Positions 1-6,384 of a stretch of 7,874 nucleotides of DNA are shown in pieces. A model generated the notes under the pieces. The model was not told the DNA's origin. It did no database searches and was given only the letters and a program-made list of their open reading frames with translations. Origin of the DNA: an uncultured Gemmatimonadota bacterium (lineage in GTDB: Bacteria > Gemmatimonadota > Gemmatimonadetes > Gemmatimonadales > Gemmatimonadaceae); assembly GCA_946479895.1 (NCBI GenBank), contig CAMLHT010000185.1:1-7874 (forward strand). Reading direction: 5' to 3'. Positions within the stretch are counted from its first letter, which is position 1. Each line of letters starts with the position of its first letter. The translations under genes were made by a program, and so were the position numbers.

Positions 1-267
1 CGCGAAGGGCTGGCACGGGAGCTCATCAGCCGGGTACAGCGTATGCGAAAGGAGTCGGGCTTCGCGATCAGCGATCGGATCCGGCTCGTTGTGGCAGGTG
101 ATGTCGCTATCCTTGAGGCAGCAAAAACGCATCAGGACTGGATCCAGGGCGAGGTGCTCGCAACCGAGCTCGTCGTCGCGGAGCACAAGGCACAGGAACA
201 GCCGGACATGACGCCGGTCGATCTCGACGGGATCGCGGCGCGGGTGTCCATCACACGGACTCGATAA
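1..267 (+). CDS. ileS: Isoleucyl-tRNA synthetase, C-terminal end (partial, 5' cut by window)
   Basis: The frame is open from base 1 to a TAA at 265-267 and gives the last 88 residues of a longer protein. The text RELISRVQRMRKESGF followed by SDRI is typical of the C-terminal region of class Ia isoleucyl-tRNA synthetases, which charge tRNA-Ile in the cytoplasm. The stretch up to DWIQGEVLATELV matches the usual end of the tRNA-binding helical part. The CxxC zinc finger that closes bacterial type 1 IleS is absent, which points to the type 2 (archaeal/eukaryotic-like) form; this is inference from the tail alone. The ATG at 43 is an internal Met, not a start. The TAA directly abuts the ATG of the next gene. 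ValS and LeuS are less likely because ValS ends in a coiled coil not seen here. Confidence 0.85.
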   Translation, partial: REGLARELISRVQRMRKESGFAISDRIRLVVAGDVAILEAAKTHQDWIQGEVLATELVVAEHKAQEQPDMTPVDLDGIAARVSITRTR

Positions 268-687
268 ATGCCCACACCGAACACGGCAAAGGAAACGGAC
301 GCGAAGAAGGGCAAGCCCATGGCGAAGAAGCAGCTGCAGTATTTCGAGAAGCGGCTGCTCGACGAGCGGAAGCGCGTCCTGAAGGAGCTCGGCCGTGCCG
401 ACGAAGGCATGCAGGATGAAGACGGCGACACCAGCGCGTACTCGTTCCACATGGCCGACCAGGGCACCGATGCCATGGAGCGCGAGAAGGTGTTCCTGAT
501 GGCGAGCAAGGAAGGCCGGTTCCTCTGGCACATCGACGAGGCCCTGCGCCGCCTGTACCGGTCACCCGAGACCTTCGGGAAGTGCCACCAGTGCGGCAAC
601 GACATCGCCCACGACCGCCTCGACGCGCTCCCCCACGCGCGCTATTGCATCGACTGCAAGCAGCGCGAGGAAGATGCGAAGAAGTAA
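268..687 (+). CDS. DksA/TraR family zinc-finger transcriptional regulator
   Basis: The 139-aa product has the DksA/TraR layout: a Lys-rich start, a long helical hairpin (about residues 18-95), then a C4 zinc finger formed by CHQC (about 108-111) and CIDC (about 129-132). Proteins of this family enter the RNA polymerase secondary channel and tune transcription, often with ppGpp. The hairpin carries ADQGTDAMEREK, the acidic ADxxTDxxERE stretch common in short DksA-like proteins. The frame begins at an ATG immediately after the ileS stop with no clear Shine-Dalgarno. A second in-frame ATG at 319 (Met18, MAKKQLQYF) sits 7 nt after GAAGGG and starts where homologous proteins usually start, so the true product may be 122 aa. 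The end overlaps the first lspA gene by 14 nt. The family call is firm, but whether it is the functional DksA orthologue is not settled. Confidence 0.9.
   Translation: MPTPNTAKETDAKKGKPMAKKQLQYFEKRLLDERKRVLKELGRADEGMQDEDGDTSAYSFHMADQGTDAMEREKVFLMASKEGRFLWHIDEALRRLYRSPETFGKCHQCGNDIAHDRLDALPHARYCIDCKQREEDAKK
306..311 (+). promoter_or_regulatory. Candidate ribosome binding site for an internal start of the DksA-like gene
   Basis: GAAGGG lies 7 nt upstream of the in-frame ATG at 319. The ATG at 268 has no comparable purine-rich element. This favours initiation at 319, although an ATG touching the ileS stop could also be used by translational coupling. Confidence 0.45.
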
Positions 688-1204
688 CGCTCCCGCGTTC
701 TGGAGCGTCGTCGCCATCGTCACCGGTCTCGACGTCTTCACGAAGGGCTGGGCCGAAGCCGGGCTGATGCCGATGCGGTTCCCGCACCCGGTGGCGGGCG
801 ACTGGCTCCGGCTGACGCTCGTCTACAACCCGGGCGCCGCCTTCGGCCTGAACGTCGGCGAGCATTCGCGGTGGGTCTTCATGGCGCTCACCGTGATCGC
901 CCTCGGCATCCTCGGGCGGCTCTATCTCAACACCCGCGAGGGCGACCTCCCGCGGACGCTCGCCCTGGCGCTCGTCTGCGGCGGCGCGCTCGGGAACCTC
1001 ATCGACCGCGTGCGCTCCGACCGCGGCGTCGTCGATTTCATCGACATCGGATTCGGAACGACCCGCTGGCCGACCTTCAACGTGGCCGACATGGCGGTGA
1101 GCACCGGCGCGGTCCTGCTCGCGTGGGTGCTCTGGTACCAGGACCAGCAGGAAACCGCCGCGGTCGCGGCGAGACCCGTCCCGGCCGAGCACGAGCTGTC
1201 CTGA
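674..1204 (+). CDS. lspA: Lipoprotein signal peptidase (signal peptidase II), first copy
   Basis: This 176-aa inner-membrane aspartyl protease cleaves the signal peptide of diacylglyceryl-modified prolipoproteins just before the lipidated Cys. All family signatures are visible: D20 with TK in DVFTKGW, YNPGAAFG (51-58), GNLIDR (107-112), VVDFIDI (119-125) and FNVADMAVS (135-143). The catalytic aspartates should be D121 and D139. Four hydrophobic segments fit the usual fold and length. The ATG at 674 lies inside the end of the DksA-like gene, preceded by GAGG at 667-670 at a short spacing. No other start precedes the first membrane helix. A soluble tail of about 20 residues follows the last helix. 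It is followed after 5 nt by a second lspA; the pair is distinctly diverged, so it is not a recent copy. Confidence 0.95.
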   Translation: MRRSNAPAFWSVVAIVTGLDVFTKGWAEAGLMPMRFPHPVAGDWLRLTLVYNPGAAFGLNVGEHSRWVFMALTVIALGILGRLYLNTREGDLPRTLALALVCGGALGNLIDRVRSDRGVVDFIDIGFGTTRWPTFNVADMAVSTGAVLLAWVLWYQDQQETAAVAARPVPAEHELS

Positions 1205-1209
1205 CCGCA

Positions 1210-1749
1210 ATGTCCACGTCCTCCCGCACCCGTCTCTTCTGGGCGACGGCGCTCATCGTCATCGTGATCGACCAGATCACGAAGGAGTGGGCGGTCCGCA
1301 ATCTCCAGCCGCCGCACATCCCCCACGAGATCTGGGGCAACTTCCTGCGCTTCACGCTCGCGTTCAACCGCGGCGCGGCGTTCAGCATGTCGCTCGGGGA
1401 CTACTCCCGCTTCATCTTCGGCGGCTTCGCGATCATCGCCTGCGTGATCCTGTATCGCATGTACCGGTCGAGCCGTCCGGGAGAGTCGCTGCGCGTCCTC
1501 GCCCTGGCCCTCGCGTTCGGCGGGGCCGCGGGCAACCTGATCGACCGGTTCCGCGCGCGCGGCGCCGTGGTGGACTTCATCGACATCGGGCTCCGCGACA
1601 TCCGCTTCTGGACGTTCAACGTCGCCGACACGGCCGTGACGTTCGGCGCGATCATGCTGGCGCTCGTCCTGTGGAAGGAAGACGCGGCGATCGAGGCCGA
1701 GCCCGAGCCGGCGCCGCCGACGGTGACCGTGGACGGCGAAGCGGCCTGA
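1210..1749 (+). CDS. lspA: Lipoprotein signal peptidase (signal peptidase II), second tandem copy
   Basis: The 179-aa product is a second complete signal peptidase II. Signatures are D21 with TK in DQITKEWA, FNRGAAFSM (52-60), GNLIDR (108-113), VVDFIDIG (120-127) and FNVADTAVT (136-144), giving D122 and D140 as the expected catalytic pair. Four membrane segments are present. The frame stays open well upstream (to at least 871), but that part only shadows the first lspA. The ATG at 1210 comes right before the first membrane segment and 5 nt after the previous stop, which fits coupled translation; no good Shine-Dalgarno is seen. An acidic, Pro-rich tail (EAEPEPAPP) follows the last helix. Motifs are as complete as in copy one, so neither looks like a decayed gene. 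Confidence 0.95.
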   Translation: MSTSSRTRLFWATALIVIVIDQITKEWAVRNLQPPHIPHEIWGNFLRFTLAFNRGAAFSMSLGDYSRFIFGGFAIIACVILYRMYRSSRPGESLRVLALALAFGGAAGNLIDRFRARGAVVDFIDIGLRDIRFWTFNVADTAVTFGAIMLALVLWKEDAAIEAEPEPAPPTVTVDGEAA

Positions 1750-1751
1750 GA

Positions 1752-2765
1752 ATGAAACCCGACGAAGCCGGTGCCGCGGAACCAGGGCGGCACACCTTCG
1801 TCGCCGGCGACGACGAGCCGCGACTCGACGTCTTCGTGGCCACCCGGCTCGACCTGTCGCGCAACAACGCGGCGACGCTCATCGCCAACGGACACGTGCT
1901 CGTGGAAGGCCGCCGGGAGCGCGCGTCGTACAAGGCCCGGCCCCGCGAGACGGTGACCGTGGAAGTGCCGCCGCCGCGCGGGCGCGAAGTCGCCGGCGAG
2001 TCCATCCCTCTCGACGTCGTGTTCGAGGACGACGACCTCATCGTCATCAACAAGCCCGCCGGCATGGTGGTGCATCCGGCGCCAGGCAACTGGACGGGAA
2101 CGCTGGTGAATGCCCTCAAGGGGCGCGGCGGACCCCTGTCCGAGGGGAGCGAGGAGGGGCGGGAGGGGATCGTCCACCGCCTCGACAAGCAGACCTCCGG
2201 CCTCCTGCTCGTCGCCAAGTCGGACCGCGCGCACCGGGTGCTCGGCGAGGCGCTTCAGGCGCGGACGATCACCCGGCGTTACGCCGCGCTCGCGTGGGGT
2301 CACATCGACGGCGACCGGATCACCGTCGACAAGCCGCTGGCCAGGGACCCGCGCGACCGTACGCGAATGGCGGTGGTATCGACCGGCCGTCCGGCGAAAA
2401 CGGACTTCGTCCGGCTCGCGCGCTTCGACTCGGTGGACCTGCTCCGGGCGAACCTCTACACGGGGCGCACCCACCAGATCCGCGTGCACCTCGCATCGGT
2501 CGGCCATCCCGTGGTCGGGGACGACACCTACGGCGGCGGGGGCGGACGGAAGCTCATGGGATTGCCGCCCCAGCGACATTTCCTGCATGCCGCGTGGCTG
2601 GCGTTCCGGCATCCGATGACAAAAATGTCAATGGACTTCCGGTCGCCGCTGCCCGAAGATCTATCCACCACGCTCACGCTCGCGGCCGGGCCCGACGCAC
2701 CTCCTCCGGGCGCCGACGCGCTGGAATACTTTGGCTTCTACCACGACGAAGTAAAGTCATCCTGA
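1752..2765 (+). CDS. rluD: 23S rRNA pseudouridine synthase, RluD/RluA family
   Basis: The 337-aa product is an RluA-family pseudouridine synthase, most like RluD, which isomerises uridines in helix 69 of 23S rRNA. An N-terminal S4 RNA-binding domain (about 20-80; RLDVFVATRLDLSRNNAATL) precedes the catalytic domain. VFEDDDLIVINKPAGMVVHP (90-109) and the catalytic motif HRLDKQTSG (142-150, nucleophile D145) are clear, as is GRTHQIRVHL (238-247). RluD rather than RluA is favoured by the S4 domain and length. The frame is open upstream to at least 1287, but the ATG at 1752 starts just before the S4 domain and 2 nt after the lspA stop. The last two residues (SS) and the TGA come from the inverted repeat at 2756-2826, so the native C-terminus may have been slightly different. 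Confidence 0.93.
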   Translation: MKPDEAGAAEPGRHTFVAGDDEPRLDVFVATRLDLSRNNAATLIANGHVLVEGRRERASYKARPRETVTVEVPPPRGREVAGESIPLDVVFEDDDLIVINKPAGMVVHPAPGNWTGTLVNALKGRGGPLSEGSEEGREGIVHRLDKQTSGLLLVAKSDRAHRVLGEALQARTITRRYAALAWGHIDGDRITVDKPLARDPRDRTRMAVVSTGRPAKTDFVRLARFDSVDLLRANLYTGRTHQIRVHLASVGHPVVGDDTYGGGGGRKLMGLPPQRHFLHAAWLAFRHPMTKMSMDFRSPLPEDLSTTLTLAAGPDAPPPGADALEYFGFYHDEVKSS

Positions 2766-2826
2766 GCGCAGCGAGGGATCTGCTATTGGCAGCCGAAAGC
2801 AGATCCCTCGCTGCGCTCAGGATGAC
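2756..2826. repeat. Perfect 29-bp inverted repeat with 13-nt loop (dispersed REP/MITE-like element)
   Basis: The left arm 2756-2784 begins GTCATCCTGAGCGCAGCGAG; the right arm 2798-2826 is its exact reverse complement and ends GGATGAC. The loop is 2785-2797. Palindromes with the GTCATCCTGAGCG...GATC core are familiar as dispersed intergenic elements in several high-GC phyla; that is recalled knowledge and was not searched here. The stem would form a very stable RNA hairpin in the transcript. No T-tract follows on either side, so it is not a standard intrinsic terminator, though it could reduce read-through or protect the 3' end of the upstream mRNA. It contains the rluD stop codon. No convincing target-site duplication is visible. 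Confidence 0.9.
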
Positions 2827-2841
2827 AACCCCATTGCTGCC

Positions 2842-4752
2842 TTGCATCTAGATCCCAGGCTCCGGTTCGACAATTTCATCATCGGCTCGGGCAATCGCCT
2901 CGCCGTGGCCGCGGCGCGCGCCGTCGCCGACGCGCCGGGAAGCGTCTACAACCCGCTCTTCATCTATGCGGGGTCGGGGCTGGGGAAGACGCACCTCATG
3001 GGGGCGATCGGCAACGAGGTGATGACGACGCGGCCGCAGGCCGTCATTCGCGCCGTCACGCTGGACGACATCCTGAGCGAGCTGCACGCCGCCGTCGCGC
3101 GCGGGGATGCCGACCGGCTCCGCCAGCGCTACCAGACCGTCGGGCTGCTGCTCATCGACGACGTGCAGTTCCTCACCGGCCACGCCGAGACCCAGTCGGA
3201 GCTGCTGCGCATCCTGAACACCCTCCAGATGGCGGGCAGCCAGATCGTCATCACGAGCGACCGTCCCCCGACGGAGATCCAGGACGTCGACGACCGGCTG
3301 ATCACGCGGCTGTCGGGCGGCCTCATCGTGGACATCAACGCGCCGGACCTCGAGACGCGCACGGCGATCCTCCACGCGAAGTGCGAGGAGCGGAAGATCC
3401 AGTTCAAGACCGGCGTCATCGAGGAGCTCGGCCGGCTGGAGTTCCGCAACATCCGCGAGCTCCAGGGCGCGCTCAACCGGCTCATCGCGGTGCAGACGCT
3501 GGGCGGCGATCCGATTCGCCCGAGCGACGTCATCACGATCCTCGGCAGCCTCGCCACGGGCGCGATCCCGGCGCGCAAGTCGGGGCCGGTGCCGAAGCCG
3601 GTCGAGGAGCCGCTCTTCGAGATCTCGGCGCCGAGCTGGAAGACGCAGCTCCGCAAGGCGATCGACGACTGGGCGGCCGAGGGCTACCAGACGGGATTGC
3701 TCGACCGCGCGCTGGACGCGCCCCAGCCGCCGAACGTCGCCGGCATCATCCAGCAGTACGAGGACCTCGTGGCGCGGCTGCGTGAGCTGAGCCGCATGTG
3801 CGCCGAGGCCGACCAGGCGCTCGCGTCGAACGAGATCTTCTTCGACCCCGACCGCGTGGACGAGGCGGAGCAGCTGCTCGAGCGCACGCGCCTGGATACG
3901 GCGGTGATCCCGGGTCCGAGCGGGACGTTCACGCGCTCGGATTACGAGGTGGGCCCGAGCAACGACCTCGCGGTGAAGGCGGCTGACGCCGTCATCGCCG
4001 CGCCGGGCGAGCGGTACAACCCGCTCTTCTTCCATGGGCCGAGCGGCGTCGGGAAGACGCACCTGATGCACGCGATCGGCAACGGGATGCTGGAGAAATC
4101 CGGGGGGAAGGCCCGTATCGCGGCCGTGCCCGCCCAGGACTTCGTCGACGAGCTGATCGCGGCGCTCCAATCGCGCACGGTCGAGCGGTGGCGGGCGAGC
4201 TACCGTGGGATCGACGCGCTGCTGATCGACGACGTGCAGTTCATCGCCGGGAAGGAGCGCACGCAGGAGGAGCTCTTTCACGTCTTCAACGCGCTGCACG
4301 CGGCGGGCAAGCAGATCGTCTTCACTAGCGACCGCGCGCCGCGCGACCTCCAGGGCCTCGAGGATCGCCTGCGCTCCCGGTTCGAGGGCGGGCTGCTCGT
4401 CGAGGTCAAGGCGCCGGACCGCACGCTGCGCGAGCGTCTCTACTCCCGGTTCCTGCGCGAGAACGGGTGGGACGACGATCCGGAGCTGGTGAAGGAGCTC
4501 GCGGCGGATCCGGTCGCGAACGTCCGCGAGATCATCGGCACCGTGAACCGCATCGTCGCCGCCGCGGAGCTGTCCGGGCGCGGCCACACGAAGTCCGTGG
4601 CCATGCAGGCCGCGCGGCCGAGCGGTCCGCGCGCGACGCGCCGGTCGACGCCGAAGGTGGAGGTTCCGAAGGAGATCCTCGCGCTCGACCCGGAGAAGAT
4701 CATCCTGGAATGGCCGGACGCCGCGGCGCGGCTGATCGACGAGGTGGCATAG
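2842..4752 (+). CDS. Tandem double DnaA-type AAA+ ATPase lacking the DnaA DNA-binding domain
   Basis: This 636-aa protein holds two full DnaA-like AAA+ modules. Domain 1 (about 8-235) has FDNFIIGSGNRLA, Walker A GSGLGKTH (K49), Walker B LLLIDDVQF (D106, D107), sensor 1 ITSDR (137-141), an arginine-finger motif RLITR (R152, R156) and sensor 2 NIRELQGALNRLIA (R205). Domain 2 (about 363-585) repeats this with GPSGVGKTH (K405), LIDDVQF (D463, D464), FTSDR, RLRSR (R513) and NVREIIGTVNR (R562). A helical linker (about 262-350) joins them, and a basic Pro-rich stretch leads to a C-terminal DPEKIILEWPDAAARLI motif. DnaA domain I and the domain IV DNA-binding helix-turn-helix are not seen, so it is not the replication initiator. 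Both box VII motifs read GG where DnaA usually has WG. The only usable start before domain 1 is TTG 2842, without a Shine-Dalgarno and 15 nt after the repeat. Function unknown; a regulatory or assembly ATPase is inferred from its neighbours. Confidence 0.85.
   Translation: MHLDPRLRFDNFIIGSGNRLAVAAARAVADAPGSVYNPLFIYAGSGLGKTHLMGAIGNEVMTTRPQAVIRAVTLDDILSELHAAVARGDADRLRQRYQTVGLLLIDDVQFLTGHAETQSELLRILNTLQMAGSQIVITSDRPPTEIQDVDDRLITRLSGGLIVDINAPDLETRTAILHAKCEERKIQFKTGVIEELGRLEFRNIRELQGALNRLIAVQTLGGDPIRPSDVITILGSLATGAIPARKSGPVPKPVEEPLFEISAPSWKTQLRKAIDDWAAEGYQTGLLDRALDAPQPPNVAGIIQQYEDLVARLRELSRMCAEADQALASNEIFFDPDRVDEAEQLLERTRLDTAVIPGPSGTFTRSDYEVGPSNDLAVKAADAVIAAPGERYNPLFFHGPSGVGKTHLMHAIGNGMLEKSGGKARIAAVPAQDFVDELIAALQSRTVERWRASYRGIDALLIDDVQFIAGKERTQEELFHVFNALHAAGKQIVFTSDRAPRDLQGLEDRLRSRFEGGLLVEVKAPDRTLRERLYSRFLRENGWDDDPELVKELAADPVANVREIIGTVNRIVAAAELSGRGHTKSVAMQAARPSGPRATRRSTPKVEVPKEILALDPEKIILEWPDAAARLIDEVA
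4741..4747 (+). promoter_or_regulatory. Ribosome binding site of the PATAN-TPR gene
   Basis: GAGGTGG sits 5 nt before the ATG at 4753 and lies inside the last codons of the DnaA-like gene, whose TAG directly abuts that ATG. It fixes the start and implies co-translation of the two genes. Confidence 0.6.
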
Positions 4753-6384
4753 ATGGCCATTCGCGGCAGCCTCAAGGAAGCGAGCCTTCCCGACGTCCTC
4801 CAGCTCCTCTCGATGGGGAAGAAGACCGGATGCCTCAGCGTCGGGCATCGCGGCAGCTTCGGCTACATCTTCTTCGACCGCGGGCGCATCGTCTACGCGT
4901 CGATCGTGAACCGGCGCGACCGGCTCGGCGACATGCTCGTCAAGAACGGCATGATCTCGCAGGAGCAGCTCGACGCCGCCGTGGACGCGCAGATCCGCCG
5001 CCGGGACCGGAAGCTCGGCGAGCTGCTCGTCGAGCAGCGGGCGATCACCGCCGAGCAGCTGAAGCAGTTCCTCAAGGTCCAGATCGAGGAGGCCGTGTAC
5101 TTCCTCTTCACCTGGACCGAGGGGACGTTCAACTTCGAGCCCGACGTCATGCCGAGCGAGCAGGATACGCTCGTCTCGATCGGCCCGGAGTCGCTGCTGC
5201 TCGAGGGGGCGCGCCGCGTCGACGAGTGGAGCCTGATCGAGAAGAAGATCCCGAGCTTCGACATCGTCTTCGAGATCGACCGCGCGCAGCTCATGCTGAA
5301 CGAGGCGGGGATGACGAACGAGCAGCGCGTCGTCCTTCAGCTCATCAACGGCGTGCGCGACGTCCACGCGATCTTCGAGGAGTCGGGGCTCGTGGAGTTC
5401 GACGCCGCCAAGGCGCTCTACGGGCTGGCGACCGCGAACTGCATCCATCGCATCGGCACGAGCGGCCGCTTCGGGGGCGCGCCGGCCGCCGGCAACGTCG
5501 AGAGCGCGATCGACGAGCATCGCGCCCTCGGCATGGCGCTGCTCAGGACCGGCATGCTCGACGACGCCTCCCGCGAGTTCCGGCGCGTGCTCCAGCTCAA
5601 CGCCGGCGACGTGCACGCCCACGCGGCGCTCGGTCGCATCCTCGCGCAGAAGGGCGACTGGACCGCCGCCGAGGCGGAGCTTCGCAAGGCCACGTCGAGC
5701 ATCGAGGCCGACTACGGCGCCTGGCACAACCTCGCGTACGTCCTCGAGCGCATGGGCCGGCTCGACGAGGCGCTCACCGCGCTCGACGAGGCGGCGCATC
5801 ACGGGGCCGCGGATCCGCGGCTGCAGCTGTCGCGCGCCGTGATCGCGCTCCGGCGCGGCGACGCGACCACCGCCGACGACATGCTCCGGCGGGTCGGCGA
5901 GTCGTACGGCGACGACACGCCGCCGCCGCACTGGTACAACTATTCGGCGCTCGCGGCCGGGCTGCGCGGCGACGTGCGCCGCGCCATCGCCCTCCTGTCC
6001 GAGGGGCTCGCGGCGCATCCCGAGTCGGCGGTGCTCGCGAACAACCTGGCGGCGGCGCTCGAGCGGCGCGGGGATTTCGACGAGGCCCTGCACGCGGTGC
6101 AGCACGGACTCCAGCACGCGTCCGACCTCCCGCAGCTCGCGAAGAATCTCGGCGACCTCCATTTCCGCGCCGGCCGGTTCGCCGAGGCGCTCAACGCCTT
6201 CCGCCGCGCGGTGAAGCTCGCGCCGTCGCTCGGGCCCGACGTGTACAACAAGCTCGGCACGCTGTACCAGCGCCGCCACGAGCAGGAGGAGGCGGCGCGG
6301 TGCTGGCGCAAGGCGCTCGAGATCGCGCCGACCGACCAGGCGGCGAAGAAGAACCTCGAGTCCCTCACCATCTCCACCAAATGA
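4753..6384 (+). CDS. PATAN (DUF4388) domain protein with C-terminal TPR repeats
   Basis: The 543-aa cytoplasmic protein opens with a PATAN/DUF4388 domain: GSLKEASLPDVLQLLSMGKKTGCLSV (5-30), then a beta-rich GYIFFDRGRIVYA (37-49). A helical insertion (about 55-115) follows, then FTWTEGTFNFEPD (119-131) closes the domain. PATAN domains are found in bacterial signalling proteins and are thought to mediate protein contacts. The insertion holds two helical motifs of the form LG-x-x-L...I...QL...Q (58-80 and 88-110), similar to MshEN/GspE N-terminal units. Residues about 155-240 form a second helical/winged-helix-like part (QRVVLQLINGVRDVHAIFE). From about 254 to 528 there are roughly seven TPR units, for example GRLDEALTALDEA and GRFAEALNAFRRAVKLAP. 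No signal peptide or membrane helix is seen. It directly abuts the DnaA-like gene and overlaps cheR by 4 nt, which points to a scaffold acting with both. Confidence 0.88.
   Translation: MAIRGSLKEASLPDVLQLLSMGKKTGCLSVGHRGSFGYIFFDRGRIVYASIVNRRDRLGDMLVKNGMISQEQLDAAVDAQIRRRDRKLGELLVEQRAITAEQLKQFLKVQIEEAVYFLFTWTEGTFNFEPDVMPSEQDTLVSIGPESLLLEGARRVDEWSLIEKKIPSFDIVFEIDRAQLMLNEAGMTNEQRVVLQLINGVRDVHAIFEESGLVEFDAAKALYGLATANCIHRIGTSGRFGGAPAAGNVESAIDEHRALGMALLRTGMLDDASREFRRVLQLNAGDVHAHAALGRILAQKGDWTAAEAELRKATSSIEADYGAWHNLAYVLERMGRLDEALTALDEAAHHGAADPRLQLSRAVIALRRGDATTADDMLRRVGESYGDDTPPPHWYNYSALAAGLRGDVRRAIALLSEGLAAHPESAVLANNLAAALERRGDFDEALHAVQHGLQHASDLPQLAKNLGDLHFRAGRFAEALNAFRRAVKLAPSLGPDVYNKLGTLYQRRHEQEEAARCWRKALEIAPTDQAAKKNLESLTISTK

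Noticed and set aside
871..1209. Upstream extension of the second lspA frame
   Set aside because: The Arg/His/Pro-rich translation is out of frame over the first lspA and has no membrane segment; the real start is at 1210.
1401..2612. 403-codon minus-strand open frame opposite lspA and rluD
   Set aside because: It has no recognisable motif and lies opposite genes with full catalytic motifs.
2756..2826. Inverted repeat as a classical Rho-independent terminator
   Set aside because: No run of T follows either arm (AACCCC to the right; TTTAC to the left on the opposite strand), and the stem is longer than usual terminators.
2842..4752. Replication initiator dnaA or an origin of replication nearby
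   Set aside because: DnaA domain I and the domain IV helix-turn-helix are not visible, and no DnaA-box cluster or AT-rich region was seen around the gene.
2848..6279. Open reading frame of 1143 codons on the minus strand
   Set aside because: It is antisense to two well supported genes. Its product is a run of Arg, Glu, Leu, Val and Ala with no recognisable domain, and it ends across gene boundaries; high GC and third-position bias explain it.
4467..6380. Upstream extension of the cheR frame (hundreds of codons)
   Set aside because: The translation is Arg/Ala/Gly-rich without domains and overlaps the DnaA-like and PATAN genes, whose own frames are well supported. CheR homology starts at the ATG at 6381.
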